Positions 53,447 through 62,200 of a DNA stretch of 64,000 nucleotides are shown piece after piece. Both the position numbers and the translations under genes were made by a program. Where the stretch lies: contig NZ_JAAEDH010000002.1 of assembly GCF_018128965.1 (NCBI RefSeq), positions 62,001 through 126,000 on the forward strand. The letters are read 5' to 3'. Numbering within the stretch: position 1 is the first letter of the stretch; each line of letters opens with the position of its first letter. The notes beneath the pieces were generated by a model. That model saw only the letters and a list, made by a program, of their open reading frames with translations, had not been told where the DNA came from and made no database searches. This DNA comes from Plastoroseomonas arctica. Lineage in GTDB: Bacteria > Pseudomonadota > Alphaproteobacteria > Acetobacterales > Acetobacteraceae.

Positions 53447-54391
53447 TCAATAGCCTCGCAAAGGGTCATAGAGGTTGGGCAGCGCCTCGCCGCGCCGATG
53501 CCGCGCCATGACCTCGGCCACATAAGCGGCACGTTCCCGCCGGCTCGGCAGGCTCGCGCAGTGCGGCGTCACCGTCACCTTGGGGTGCGCCCAGACCGGG
53601 CTGTCGGCGGCCAGCGGCTCGGGGTCGAAGACGTCGATTACCGCACCGGAGAGCTGCCCGGCATCGAGCGCGGCGAGGATGTCCGGGATCACCGCCTGCG
53701 TCCCGCGGCCGGCGAGAATCAGCCCGGCGCCAGGCTTCGCGCAGGCCAGCAGCGGCGCCGCGATCAGGCCGCGCGTGGCCTCGGTCGCCGGCAACAGCAC
53801 CACCAGAATGTCGGATTCCGCGAGGAAGGCAGCCAGTTCCGCATCACCGACGAAACTGCGCACGCCGGGGACGAATTTTTCGGTGCGCGACCATCCGACC
53901 ACGCCGAACCCGAGGCCCTGCAGCATCGTCGCCGCGCGCGTGCCCATCACGCCCAGGCCCATGATCCCCACCACCCGTTCGGGCGCCGTGTTCTCCGGTT
54001 CGAAATAATCCCATCGCGAAGCGGCCTGCGCGATGGCCAGCCGCCGCTGGTCGCGCAGCAGCCCCAGCGCCGCCCAGGCGACATACTCGCCCATGCGCTG
54101 CGCCGCCCCCTCCACCCCCATGCGCACCAGGGGGATGTGCCGCGGCAGTTCGGCGTCGGCGATGATCGCGTCCACTCCCGCGCCGGCGCCGAAGATCACC
54201 TCCAGGGCCGGCAGCCGCGCCAGCGCGCCTGGCTCGGGGTCCCAGACGAGGGCATGGGTGATGCGGGCAGGATCGAGCGCCGGGTCGCCCCAGAGCGCAA
54301 GCTCAAGCCCCGGCGCCACAGCGGCGAAGGCCGCCTGCCATTCCACGAAAGCCGCCGGCCCGCCGGACTTCACCACAAGCAATTCGCGCAT
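53447..54391 (-). CDS. D-2-hydroxyacid dehydrogenase, glyoxylate/hydroxypyruvate reductase A-like
   Basis: The 314-residue protein has the NAD-binding VGIMGLGVMGTRAATMLQGLG. The catalytic-region motifs are LAGRGTQAVIPDILAALDAG, AVIDVFDPEPLAADSPVWAH and VTVTPHCASL, giving the Arg-Glu-His set of this family. Length and motifs match GhrA, which reduces glyoxylate and hydroxypyruvate. It is followed without a gap by the DUF1028 gene and is divergent from the CoA-transferase gene. Confidence 0.88.
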   Translation of the reverse strand: MRELLVVKSGGPAAFVEWQAAFAAVAPGLELALWGDPALDPARITHALVWDPEPGALARLPALEVIFGAGAGVDAIIADAELPRHIPLVRMGVEGAAQRMGEYVAWAALGLLRDQRRLAIAQAASRWDYFEPENTAPERVVGIMGLGVMGTRAATMLQGLGFGVVGWSRTEKFVPGVRSFVGDAELAAFLAESDILVVLLPATEATRGLIAAPLLACAKPGAGLILAGRGTQAVIPDILAALDAGQLSGAVIDVFDPEPLAADSPVWAHPKVTVTPHCASLPSRRERAAYVAEVMARHRRGEALPNLYDPLRGY

Positions 54392-54520
54392 CGCGCATTC
54401 CCTCCCTTGTTCCTCCCTTCGCCGCGATTGAAGCCCGCCCGCACGCTCTCGGGAAGGGCGGGGGAATTCATCCCCGGCGCATTTGCCTCTATGACGGATG
54501 CCAACCGGAGGAACACGCCC

Positions 54521-55663
54521 ATGGCCAAGCCCACCAAACTGCCGCTGGAGGGCGTTCGCGTCGTCGAATTTTCGCACATGGTCATGGGCCCGACCTGCGG
54601 CCTGGTGCTGGCCGATCTCGGGGCCGACGTGATCAAGGTGGAGCCGCCGGGCGGCGACCGCACGCGCGCGCTCACCGCCTCGGGCGCGGGCTTTTTCGCC
54701 GCCTTCTGCCGCAACAAGAAGTCCGTGATGCTCGACACTGAGGCACCCGAGGATCTCGCGATGCTGCTGCGCCTGATCGACGGCGCCGACGTGGTGATCG
54801 AGAATTTCCGCCCCGGCGGGCTCGACGCCAAGGGACTCGGCTATGCCGCGCTCTCTGAGCGCAACCCGCGGCTGATCTATTGCTCGCTCAAAGGCTACCT
54901 GCCCGGCCCCTACGAGAACCGCACCGCGCTCGACGAGGTGGTGCAGATGCAGTCGGGCCTCGCCTACATGACCGGCCCGCCGGGACGGCCGCTGCGCGCG
55001 GGCGCCTCGGTGAACGACATGATGGGCGGGATGTTCGGCGCCATCGCCATCCTCGCGGCCCTGCGTCAGCGCGAGGCGACCGGCAAGGGCCAGCACATCC
55101 AGTCCGGCCTGTTCGAGAATTCCGCCTTCCTGGTCTCCACCCACATGCTGCAGCAGGCGATCAGCGGTACTGCGCCGCCGCCGATGCCGGGTGGCCGCCG
55201 CGCCTGGGGTGTCTACGACATCTTTGACAGCGCCGACGGCGTGCAGGTGTTCGTGGGCGTCGTCACCGACCGGCAATGGGAGGTGTTCACCCGCGCCCTG
55301 AACGAGCCGGATCTGGACGACACGCGCTACGCCACCAACAACACCCGCGCCGCGCATCGCGAGATCCTCATCCCGCTGGTCGCCACACTGCTGAAGAAGC
55401 ACTCCGCCGCCGCCATCGAGGCGATGTGCGAGAAAGCAGGACTGCCCTTCTCGCGCATCAACACGCCCTGGGATCTGTTCGAGGACCCGCACCTTCTCGC
55501 CGGGGGCGGGTTGCTGCCGGTGACGCTGCCTGATGGGCGATCGGTGAAGGTGCCGGCGCTGCCTATCCAGTTCGGGGCGGATCGCCTGGGCGTGCGCCAC
55601 GACTTGCCGCGCATCGGCGAGCACAATGACGAAATCCTCGGCGCGCTGCCACGCGACCGATAG
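54521..55663 (+). CDS. CaiB/BaiF-family (class III) CoA-transferase
   Basis: The 380-residue protein opens MAKPTKLPLEGVRVVEFSHM and has MGPTCGLVLADLGADVIKVE, NKKSVMLDT, GLDAKGLGYAALSERNPRLI, and the catalytic Asp at 138 in RTALDEVVQMQSGLAYMTG. The ATG at 54521 is chosen because GGAGGAA lies eight bases upstream. It transfers CoA between carboxylic acids. It heads a run of genes (Bug protein, gamma carbonic anhydrase, DUF35, thiolase) that may serve breakdown of an imported organic acid. Confidence 0.93.
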   Translation: MAKPTKLPLEGVRVVEFSHMVMGPTCGLVLADLGADVIKVEPPGGDRTRALTASGAGFFAAFCRNKKSVMLDTEAPEDLAMLLRLIDGADVVIENFRPGGLDAKGLGYAALSERNPRLIYCSLKGYLPGPYENRTALDEVVQMQSGLAYMTGPPGRPLRAGASVNDMMGGMFGAIAILAALRQREATGKGQHIQSGLFENSAFLVSTHMLQQAISGTAPPPMPGGRRAWGVYDIFDSADGVQVFVGVVTDRQWEVFTRALNEPDLDDTRYATNNTRAAHREILIPLVATLLKKHSAAAIEAMCEKAGLPFSRINTPWDLFEDPHLLAGGGLLPVTLPDGRSVKVPALPIQFGADRLGVRHDLPRIGEHNDEILGALPRDR

Positions 55664-55676
55664 GGGAGACAAGCCC

Positions 55677-56642
55677 ATGCAACGCCGCATGATCCTGGCC
55701 GCCACGGCCGCACTCGCCGCACCGCGCATCGCCCGCGCACAGGCCGGCTGGCCGGACCGGCCGATCCGCCTGATCGTTCCCTTCCCGCCGGGCGGCGGCA
55801 CCGACACGGTCGCGCGCGACCTCGGCACCCGCATGGCGTCCTCGGCCGGCTGGACGATCGTCGCCGACAACCGTCCCGGCGCGGGCGGCGGCATCGGGCT
55901 CGACGCCGTCGCGAAATCGCCGCCTGACGGCTACACGATCGGGTTGGGGCAGACCTCGAACCTCGCGATCAACCCGGCGCTGTACCGCACCCTGCCCTAT
56001 GATCCGCTGCGCGACTTCACCCCGATCGGGATCGTCGCGCGGCAGCCCAACATCATCGTCGTCGCGCGGTCCTCGCCGGTGCGCAACCTCGCGGACTTGA
56101 TCGCGCTGGCGCGCGCGCGGCCGGGCCAGCTGAGTGCGGGGCATCCCGGCAATGGCACGGTGGGGCATCTGCAGGGCGAGGTGATGAACCGCCGCGCCAA
56201 TATCGACATCACCCAGGTCCCCTATCGCGGCGCCGGCGGCGTGGTGGCAGACCTGCTGGCCGGGCGGCTCGACGTCTATTCGGCCAATCCGCTTTCGGTG
56301 AAGGGCGTGCTGGAATCAGGCGACGTCCGCGCCATCGCCGTCACCTCGGCCACGCGCGCGGCGGCCTTCCCCGACGTGCCGACGCTGATCGAGCAGGGCC
56401 TGCCGCTCGAGTTGGTGAACTGGACCGGCCTGGTCGCGCCCGCGCGCCTGCCGGCGCCGATCCTGGCACGGTTGTCCGAGGAGATGCGCAAGGCGTTGGG
56501 GAGCGACGAGATCCGCGCGCGCCTCGCCGCCGAGGGCAGCGAGCCGGTCGGCTCCACGCCGGAGGGGTTCCGCGCCTTCCTGGAGACCGAGGTCGCGAAG
56601 TGGGGCGCGATCGTGCGCGAGGGCAACATCCAGCTGGATTAG
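55677..56642 (+). CDS. Bug/TctC-family binding protein downstream of CoA-transferase
   Basis: The 321-residue Bug protein has a signal peptide (MQRRMILAATAALAAPRIARA) and motifs IRLIVPFPPGGGTDTVARDL, SPPDGYTIGLGQTSN, ARPGQLSAGHPGNGTVGHLQ and VPYRGAGGVVADLLAGRLDV. AGGGGAGA precedes the ATG, 13 bp after the CoA-transferase stop, so the two genes are co-transcribed. The pairing suggests it brings in the acid that the CoA-transferase activates. Confidence 0.92.
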   Translation: MQRRMILAATAALAAPRIARAQAGWPDRPIRLIVPFPPGGGTDTVARDLGTRMASSAGWTIVADNRPGAGGGIGLDAVAKSPPDGYTIGLGQTSNLAINPALYRTLPYDPLRDFTPIGIVARQPNIIVVARSSPVRNLADLIALARARPGQLSAGHPGNGTVGHLQGEVMNRRANIDITQVPYRGAGGVVADLLAGRLDVYSANPLSVKGVLESGDVRAIAVTSATRAAAFPDVPTLIEQGLPLELVNWTGLVAPARLPAPILARLSEEMRKALGSDEIRARLAAEGSEPVGSTPEGFRAFLETEVAKWGAIVREGNIQLD

Positions 56643-56854
56643 TTTGCGACCTCAGGCGCGATCGCGGCCGTCACGCCGGTGGCATGCCGTCGGCACGAGG
56701 CCGCTGGGCTCGCCGCGCGACGGGCGTTCGCGCATTCGCTGTTGCGGTGCGCGCGCAGGGCGCGCCCCGAGTAGCGACCTCAGGCGCCGGTCGCCCCTCT
56801 GGCGCGCGCGCGCCGGGCATGGCCCAATGCGGGCAAGAATTGGGAGGATCGACC

Positions 56855-57385
56855 ATGCCGCTCTACAGCCTCGATGGAGCCGCGCCCGAGACCCCCGGCG
56901 AGGGCCACTTTTGGGTCGCACCCGACGCCCATGTCATCGGCAAGGTCGTGCTGGGCGAGGATGTCGGCATCTGGTTCGGCGCGGTGCTGCGCGGCGACAA
57001 TGAACCCCTCGTCATCGGTGCGCGCACCAACATCCAGGAGGGCGCGATGCTGCACGCAGATATGGGCTTCCCGCTCACCATCGGCGCGGATGTCACGGTG
57101 GGCCATCACGCCATCCTGCATGGCTGCACGGTGGGGGATGGCGCACTCATCGGCATGGGAGCGACGGTGATGAACGGGGCAGTGATCGGCGCGCACTCCA
57201 TCGTGGGTGCCAACGCGCTCGTCTCCGAGGGCAAGGTGTTTCCCGAGTATTCACTGATCGTCGGCGCGCCGGCCAAGGCGGTGCGCACGCTCGACGCCGA
57301 GGTGGCGACAAAAATCCTCGGTTCGGCCAGCGGCTATGTGCGCAACTGGAAACGCTTTGCCGCCGGCCTCAAGCGCGTTGATTGA
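56855..57385 (+). CDS. Gamma carbonic anhydrase-family protein
   Basis: The 176-residue left-handed beta-helix protein has hexapeptide repeats and the metal-binding His set: H67 (AMLHADMG), H84 and H89 (VGHHAILHGC). The C-terminal helix region SASGYVRNWKRFAAGLKRVD is typical. It may hydrate CO2 or act as an acyltransferase-like protein; many family members have no proven activity. GGGAGGA precedes the ATG. The preceding 212-bp gap holds a 14-bp direct repeat (56646-56659 and 56774-56787). Confidence 0.9.
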   Translation: MPLYSLDGAAPETPGEGHFWVAPDAHVIGKVVLGEDVGIWFGAVLRGDNEPLVIGARTNIQEGAMLHADMGFPLTIGADVTVGHHAILHGCTVGDGALIGMGATVMNGAVIGAHSIVGANALVSEGKVFPEYSLIVGAPAKAVRTLDAEVATKILGSASGYVRNWKRFAAGLKRVD

Positions 57386-57403
57386 AGGGAAGGAAATACG
57401 CCC

Positions 57404-57862
57404 ATGACCATCACCCTGGAGCCCGGCCGGCCCAAGCCGATGCCGACACCGGAGACCAAGCACTTCTGGGACGGCGCGAAGGATGGCAAGCTGCTGCTGC
57501 AGCGCTGCGGCGATACCGGCCGCGCCTATTTCCCGCCGCGCCCGTTCAGCCCCTACACCGGCACGCGCAACGTCTCCGTCTTCGAGGCGAGCGGGCGCGC
57601 CACGCTGCACAGCTACGTCATCCACCACCGCCCGGTGCCCGGCTTCACCCCACCCTACGCGATCGCCGTGGTGGAACTGGAGGAAGGCCCGCGCATGATG
57701 ACCAACATCGTGGGCTGCCCGCAGACGCCCGAGGCGCTGCCACTCGACCTCGCGCTCGAGGTCGTCTTCGTGCCGATGGATGACGCCATCTCGCTGCCGC
57801 TGTTCCGCCCCGCCGCAACACCTGCCGCCGGGCGCACCGGCGTCAGCATGGGGGTCGAGTGA
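57404..57862 (+). CDS. OB-fold DUF35-type protein with degenerate zinc ribbon
   Basis: The 152-residue protein has the usual DUF35 layout: an N-terminal helix (TKHFWDGAKDGKLLLQRC), a rubredoxin-like ribbon, and an OB-fold (HSYVIHHRPVPGFTPPYAIA). In relatives the ribbon has two CxxC pairs. Here only Cys35 remains; the other positions are Thr38, Ser49 and Thr52, so zinc binding is probably lost. Proteins of this type work with a thiolase subunit, and one follows directly (TGATG overlap). Confidence 0.88.
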   Translation: MTITLEPGRPKPMPTPETKHFWDGAKDGKLLLQRCGDTGRAYFPPRPFSPYTGTRNVSVFEASGRATLHSYVIHHRPVPGFTPPYAIAVVELEEGPRMMTNIVGCPQTPEALPLDLALEVVFVPMDDAISLPLFRPAATPAAGRTGVSMGVE

Positions 57863-59016
57863 TGTCCTACGTTCCCGGCTCCGTCGCGGTCGTAGGTGCG
57901 GCCGAGACCACCCACCTCGGCGCAGTGCCGAACCTTTCCGAGATCGGCCTCGCCGCCGATGCCGCGCTCAACGCCATGGCCGATGCCGGACTTAAGCCCG
58001 GCGATATCGACGGCATCGCCTGGGTCGGCGCGATGCGCCCGCAGCTGCTCGCGCAGTATCTGGGCATCACGCCGCGCTGGGTGGATGGCACCTCCGTGGG
58101 CGGGTGTTCCTTCATGCTCCACGTGCGCCACGCCGCGGCCGCGATCGCCGCGGGCTACTGCAACACCGCGCTGATCTGCCACGGCGAAAGTGGGAAGTCG
58201 CGCATCGCCGGCGCCCAGCGACCGCCGGAGCCCGCCACGCTCAACGGCCAGTTCGAGGCCCCCTTCGGCCCGTTCGGCCCGCCGACCCTCTTTCCCATCC
58301 CCGTGCTGCGCTACATGAAGACCTATGGCGTGACGGAGGAAATGTTCGCGACCGTCGCGGTGGTGCAGCGCGAATGGGCGGGGAAGAATCCGCGTGCGAT
58401 GTTCCGCGACCCGATCAGCGTCGACGACGTGCTGAACAGCCGCATGATCGCCTGGCCCTTCCGCATCCTGATGTGCTGCCTGGTCACCGATGGCGGCGGC
58501 GCGCTGATCCTGACCAGCGCCGACCGTGCCAAGGATTTTCCGGGCAAGCCGGCTTATATCCTGGGCTCGGGCGAAAGCGTGGAGACGGGTATGATCTCGC
58601 AGATGGAGGACTTCACCTCCTCCCGCGCCTTCCGCGTCGCCGGGCCGGAAGCCTTCAAGATGGCCGGCATCGCCCACGCCGATGTCGACCACCTGATGAT
58701 CTACGACGCCTTTGCGCATCTGCCGCTCTACGGCCTTGAAGACCTCGGCTTCGTGCCGCGCGGCGAGGCCGGGCGCTACATCATGGACCGCAACACCGCC
58801 CCCGGCGGCAAGCTGCCGATGAACACCAATGGCGGCGGCCTCTCCTACACCCACACCGGCATGTACGGCATGTTCGCCCTGCAGGAGAGCGTGCGCCAGG
58901 TGCGCGGGATCGCCCCCGCGCAGGTGCCCGATGTCGACATCTCCGTCTGCCACGGGGTGGGCGGGATGTTCGGTGCCTCGGGAACGATCATCTTCGGGCG
59001 CGACCGGCCGTCCTGA
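57862..59016 (+). CDS. Thiolase-family protein (acetyl-CoA acetyltransferase-like)
   Basis: The 384-residue thiolase-fold protein has VAVVGAAETTHLGAVPN, DGTSVGGCSFMLHVRHAAAA, DPISVDDVLNSRMIAWPFRI, GALILTSA and NTNGGGLSYTHTGMYGMF. The classical catalytic-Cys context (CASG) is replaced by GGCS, as in the DUF35-partner subfamily. It overlaps the DUF35 stop by one base (TGATG) and probably forms a complex with it, acting on a CoA ester or related substrate. A GTG directly before the ATG is an alternative start. Confidence 0.88.
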   Translation: MSYVPGSVAVVGAAETTHLGAVPNLSEIGLAADAALNAMADAGLKPGDIDGIAWVGAMRPQLLAQYLGITPRWVDGTSVGGCSFMLHVRHAAAAIAAGYCNTALICHGESGKSRIAGAQRPPEPATLNGQFEAPFGPFGPPTLFPIPVLRYMKTYGVTEEMFATVAVVQREWAGKNPRAMFRDPISVDDVLNSRMIAWPFRILMCCLVTDGGGALILTSADRAKDFPGKPAYILGSGESVETGMISQMEDFTSSRAFRVAGPEAFKMAGIAHADVDHLMIYDAFAHLPLYGLEDLGFVPRGEAGRYIMDRNTAPGGKLPMNTNGGGLSYTHTGMYGMFALQESVRQVRGIAPAQVPDVDISVCHGVGGMFGASGTIIFGRDRPS

Positions 59017-59023
59017 GGCGCCG

Positions 59024-59049
59024 GGGCGAAGCGCTCCCGCGCTTCGCCC
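59024..59049 (+). terminator. Stem-loop after thiolase gene
   Basis: GGGCGAAGCG (59024-59033) pairs perfectly with CGCTTCGCCC (59040-59049) around a 6-base loop, eight bases after the thiolase stop. There is no T-run, so it may be a weak or factor-assisted terminator, or a 3'-end stabiliser. Confidence 0.5.
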
Positions 59050-59172
59050 ACAGCCGCAGGATCAGACAACTTCTGATTGCATCTATCCCATGAGATGGCG
59101 GCAGGGAATCCAACAGCACTGCAAACACGCCGTGAGTCATTGATCCTTCACGAAAACGACCAAGATGCGTTG

Positions 59173-59187
59173 TTAAGAAGCGGTTAC
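59173..59187 (+). promoter_or_regulatory. Possible CtrA-type site upstream of the giant secreted protein
   Basis: TTAA-N7-TTAC lies 35 bp before the start of the secreted phosphoesterase gene, one base off the TTAA-N7-TTAA consensus of the alphaproteobacterial cell-cycle regulator CtrA. The match is short and could be chance. Confidence 0.25.
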
Positions 59188-59221
59188 CCCCGGGTCACAC
59201 ACCAAAGCACACGGGGATACG

Positions 59222-62200
59222 ATGCCGGGCACTGACATCACCGCGACGTCCATTTTCACCACCAACCAGTCGACGATCACCGGCGGTGCGGCCAAGGGCT
59301 CCGAGGTCAACGCCTTCAGCAGCACGCTGAACCGGCTGTTCGTGCTGGGTGGCTCGGGCATCGACGTGGTGGACCCCACGACCGGCGCGGTCGTCTACGC
59401 CATCGGTAAGGCTGATCTCGGTGTGGGTGCCGCCACCGTCGGCACCGGCAACTCGGTCGCGGTCAACACCACCGGCGGCGTCACCCGCATCGCCGTCGCC
59501 TTCGACGGTGCGCCCGTCACGGTCGCCAGCGGCACCATCCCCTCGAACGGCGTCGTCGCCATCTTCCAGGTGACCGCGAGCGGCTTCACCCTTGAGCACA
59601 CCATCCGCCCGAACGAGAGCGCTGCATCCGGCCCGCTCTCCTTCGCCGTGCCGGATATGGTCACCTTCACCCCGGACGGTTCCAAGGTGCTCGTCGCCAT
59701 CGAGGGCGAGCCCACGGTGAACTACACGCATGACCCGCTGGGTGGCGTCGGCATCATCAATGTCTCGACCGGCGCCATGCAGATCGCGGGCTTCGGCGGC
59801 TTCGATGCCGCAACGCTCAACGCCGCCGGCGTGCGCGTGTTCGGCTCGGCGCCCACCGATCTCAACGGCGACGGCGTGGCCGATACCGGCCGCACCGTGA
59901 CGCCCTTCACCGCCACGGCCGCGGCCGACCTAGAGCCCGAATACATCGCCATCAACGCGGCGGGCACCAAGGCCTATGTCACGCTGCAGGAGGCCAATGC
60001 GCTGGCGGTGCTGAACATCGCGACCGGCACCTTCGACCGCATCCAGACCTTCGGCCTCAAGGATTTCAGCCAGGCCGACAGCTACATCGACGCCGCCGAC
60101 CAGAACGGCGCCTATTTCCCCACGACCTCGCCGGTGAAGGGGCTGTACCAGCCCGACGGCATCGCGACCTTCACCGCGAACGGAAAGACCTACCTGGTCA
60201 CCGCCAACGAGGGCGACGCGCGCGACTGGGGCAGCTTCGCCGAGGAAGTCCGCGTCGCCAATGCTGGGCTCGACACCGCGGTGTTCCCCAACGCGGCCAC
60301 CCTGGTGAGCAACGCCAATCTCGGCCGGCTGACCGTGTCCGCCTACACCAACAACCTCGATGCCGACGTGCCGCTCGAGAAGCTCGAAGTGTTCGGCAGC
60401 CGCAGCTTCTCCATCTGGGAATACAATGACGCGACCGGCCTGACCCAGGTCTTCGATTCCGGCTCCGCGCTGGACAGCATCATCGCCCGCGACTTCCCCA
60501 CGCTCTATGATGACGGCCGCGCCGACAACAAGGGTGCGGAGCCCGAGGGCGTGACACTCGGCACCATCGACGGCCAGCTCTTCGCCTTCGTCGGCCTCGA
60601 GCGCTACAATGCGGTGTTGAGCTTCGCGATCGACACGACCGGTGCGAAGCCCACGGCAACCTATTCCAGCACCATCCGCGCCACCGGCGACGTGGCACCC
60701 GAAGTGTTCAGCTTCTCCGCCGATCCGGGTGGCTCGACCGGCAAGCTGTTCGTCTCCAACGAGACCAGCACCACCACCTCCGCCTTCGCGCTCGACACCG
60801 TCGCCGAGCCCACCTTCACCCTGCAGATCCTGCACGCCTCCGACTTCGAGGCCGGCCTGCAGGCGGTGACGCGGGCGCCGAAATTCGCCGCCATCATCGA
60901 CAAGCTCGAAGACAGCTACGCGAACTCGATCACGCTGGCCTCGGGCGACAACTACATTCCCTCGCCCTTCTTCGCCTCCGAGGGCGACCCCGCGCTGACC
61001 CCCGTGCTGCGCGCCTTCTACGAGCAGTATTTCGGCCTGCCCTCCGGCAGCCTCTCGAGCCTCGTGACCGATCTCGGCCGCGTCGACATCGCCATCCTGA
61101 ACGCCATCGGCATCCAGGCCAGCGCCTTCGGCAACCACGAGTACGACCTCGGCACGCGCACCATCCTCAACGCCATCGACAACACGGCGAACGCGGTCGG
61201 GGCCACCACCGGGGCCGGGCGCGTCACGTCGATCGGCGCGCAGTTCCCCTACCTCTCCGCCAATCTCGACTTCTCCTCCGATCCCGACCTGAACAGCATC
61301 TTCACCGCCGCGCTGCGCGACGCATCGACCTACGCGACAACCTTGGCCGACTTCGCCTCGGACGCCGCGGTGACGGCGGAGGCCGCCGACCAGCAGATCT
61401 CGCCCTGGACCGTCATCACCGAAAATGGCGAGAAGATCGGCGTCATCAGCCTCACGACCCAGCTGCTCGCGACCATCTCCTCGCTCGGCCTGGTGAAGGT
61501 GAAGGATCCCTTCGCCGATGGCGGCACCGACAACACCGCCGAGCTCGCCGCGATCGTGCAGCCGCTGATCGACCAGATGACCACGCAGGGCATCAACAAG
61601 ATCATCCTCGCGACGCACCTGCAGCAGTACCAGCTGGAGCTCGACCTCGCGACCAAGCTGCATGGCGTCGACGTCATCCTCGCCGGCGGCAGCCACGCCG
61701 CCTTCGCCGATGCGACGGACGGCTTCCCCGGCGCGCAGAACTACCCGCTGTTCCGCACCGACCTCGACGGCAACTCCACCGCCATCGTCGTCACCGGCAA
61801 CGAATATTTCGACGTCGGCCGCCTGGTCATCACCTTCGACAGCAACGGCCACATCATTCCCGGCAGCGTCGATGCAAACGTGTCGGGCGCCTATGTCGCC
61901 AATGACGCGACCGTCGCCGCACTCTACGGCGCCGGCGAGAACCCCTATGCCGACGGCACCAAGGGTGGCGAGGTCAAGCAGCTCACCGACGCCGTCGGCG
62001 CCATCATCGACGCCAAGCTCTCCGTCGTCGCTGGCTATTCGGATGTGTATCTGCAAGGGCAGCGCGCCTTCGTGCGCACGCAGGAGACCAACTTCGGCGA
62101 CCTGTCGGTCGATGCCAACATCTTCAAGGCGCGCCAGACCGACCCGAACGTGCTGATCGGGATCAAGAACGGCGGCGGCATCCGCGAGGGCATCGGCGTC

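Noticed and set aside
56671-56856. Short minus-strand frames in the gap before the gamma carbonic anhydrase
   Set aside because: They are Arg/Pro/Ala-rich translations of GC-rich DNA with no ribosome site and no domain.
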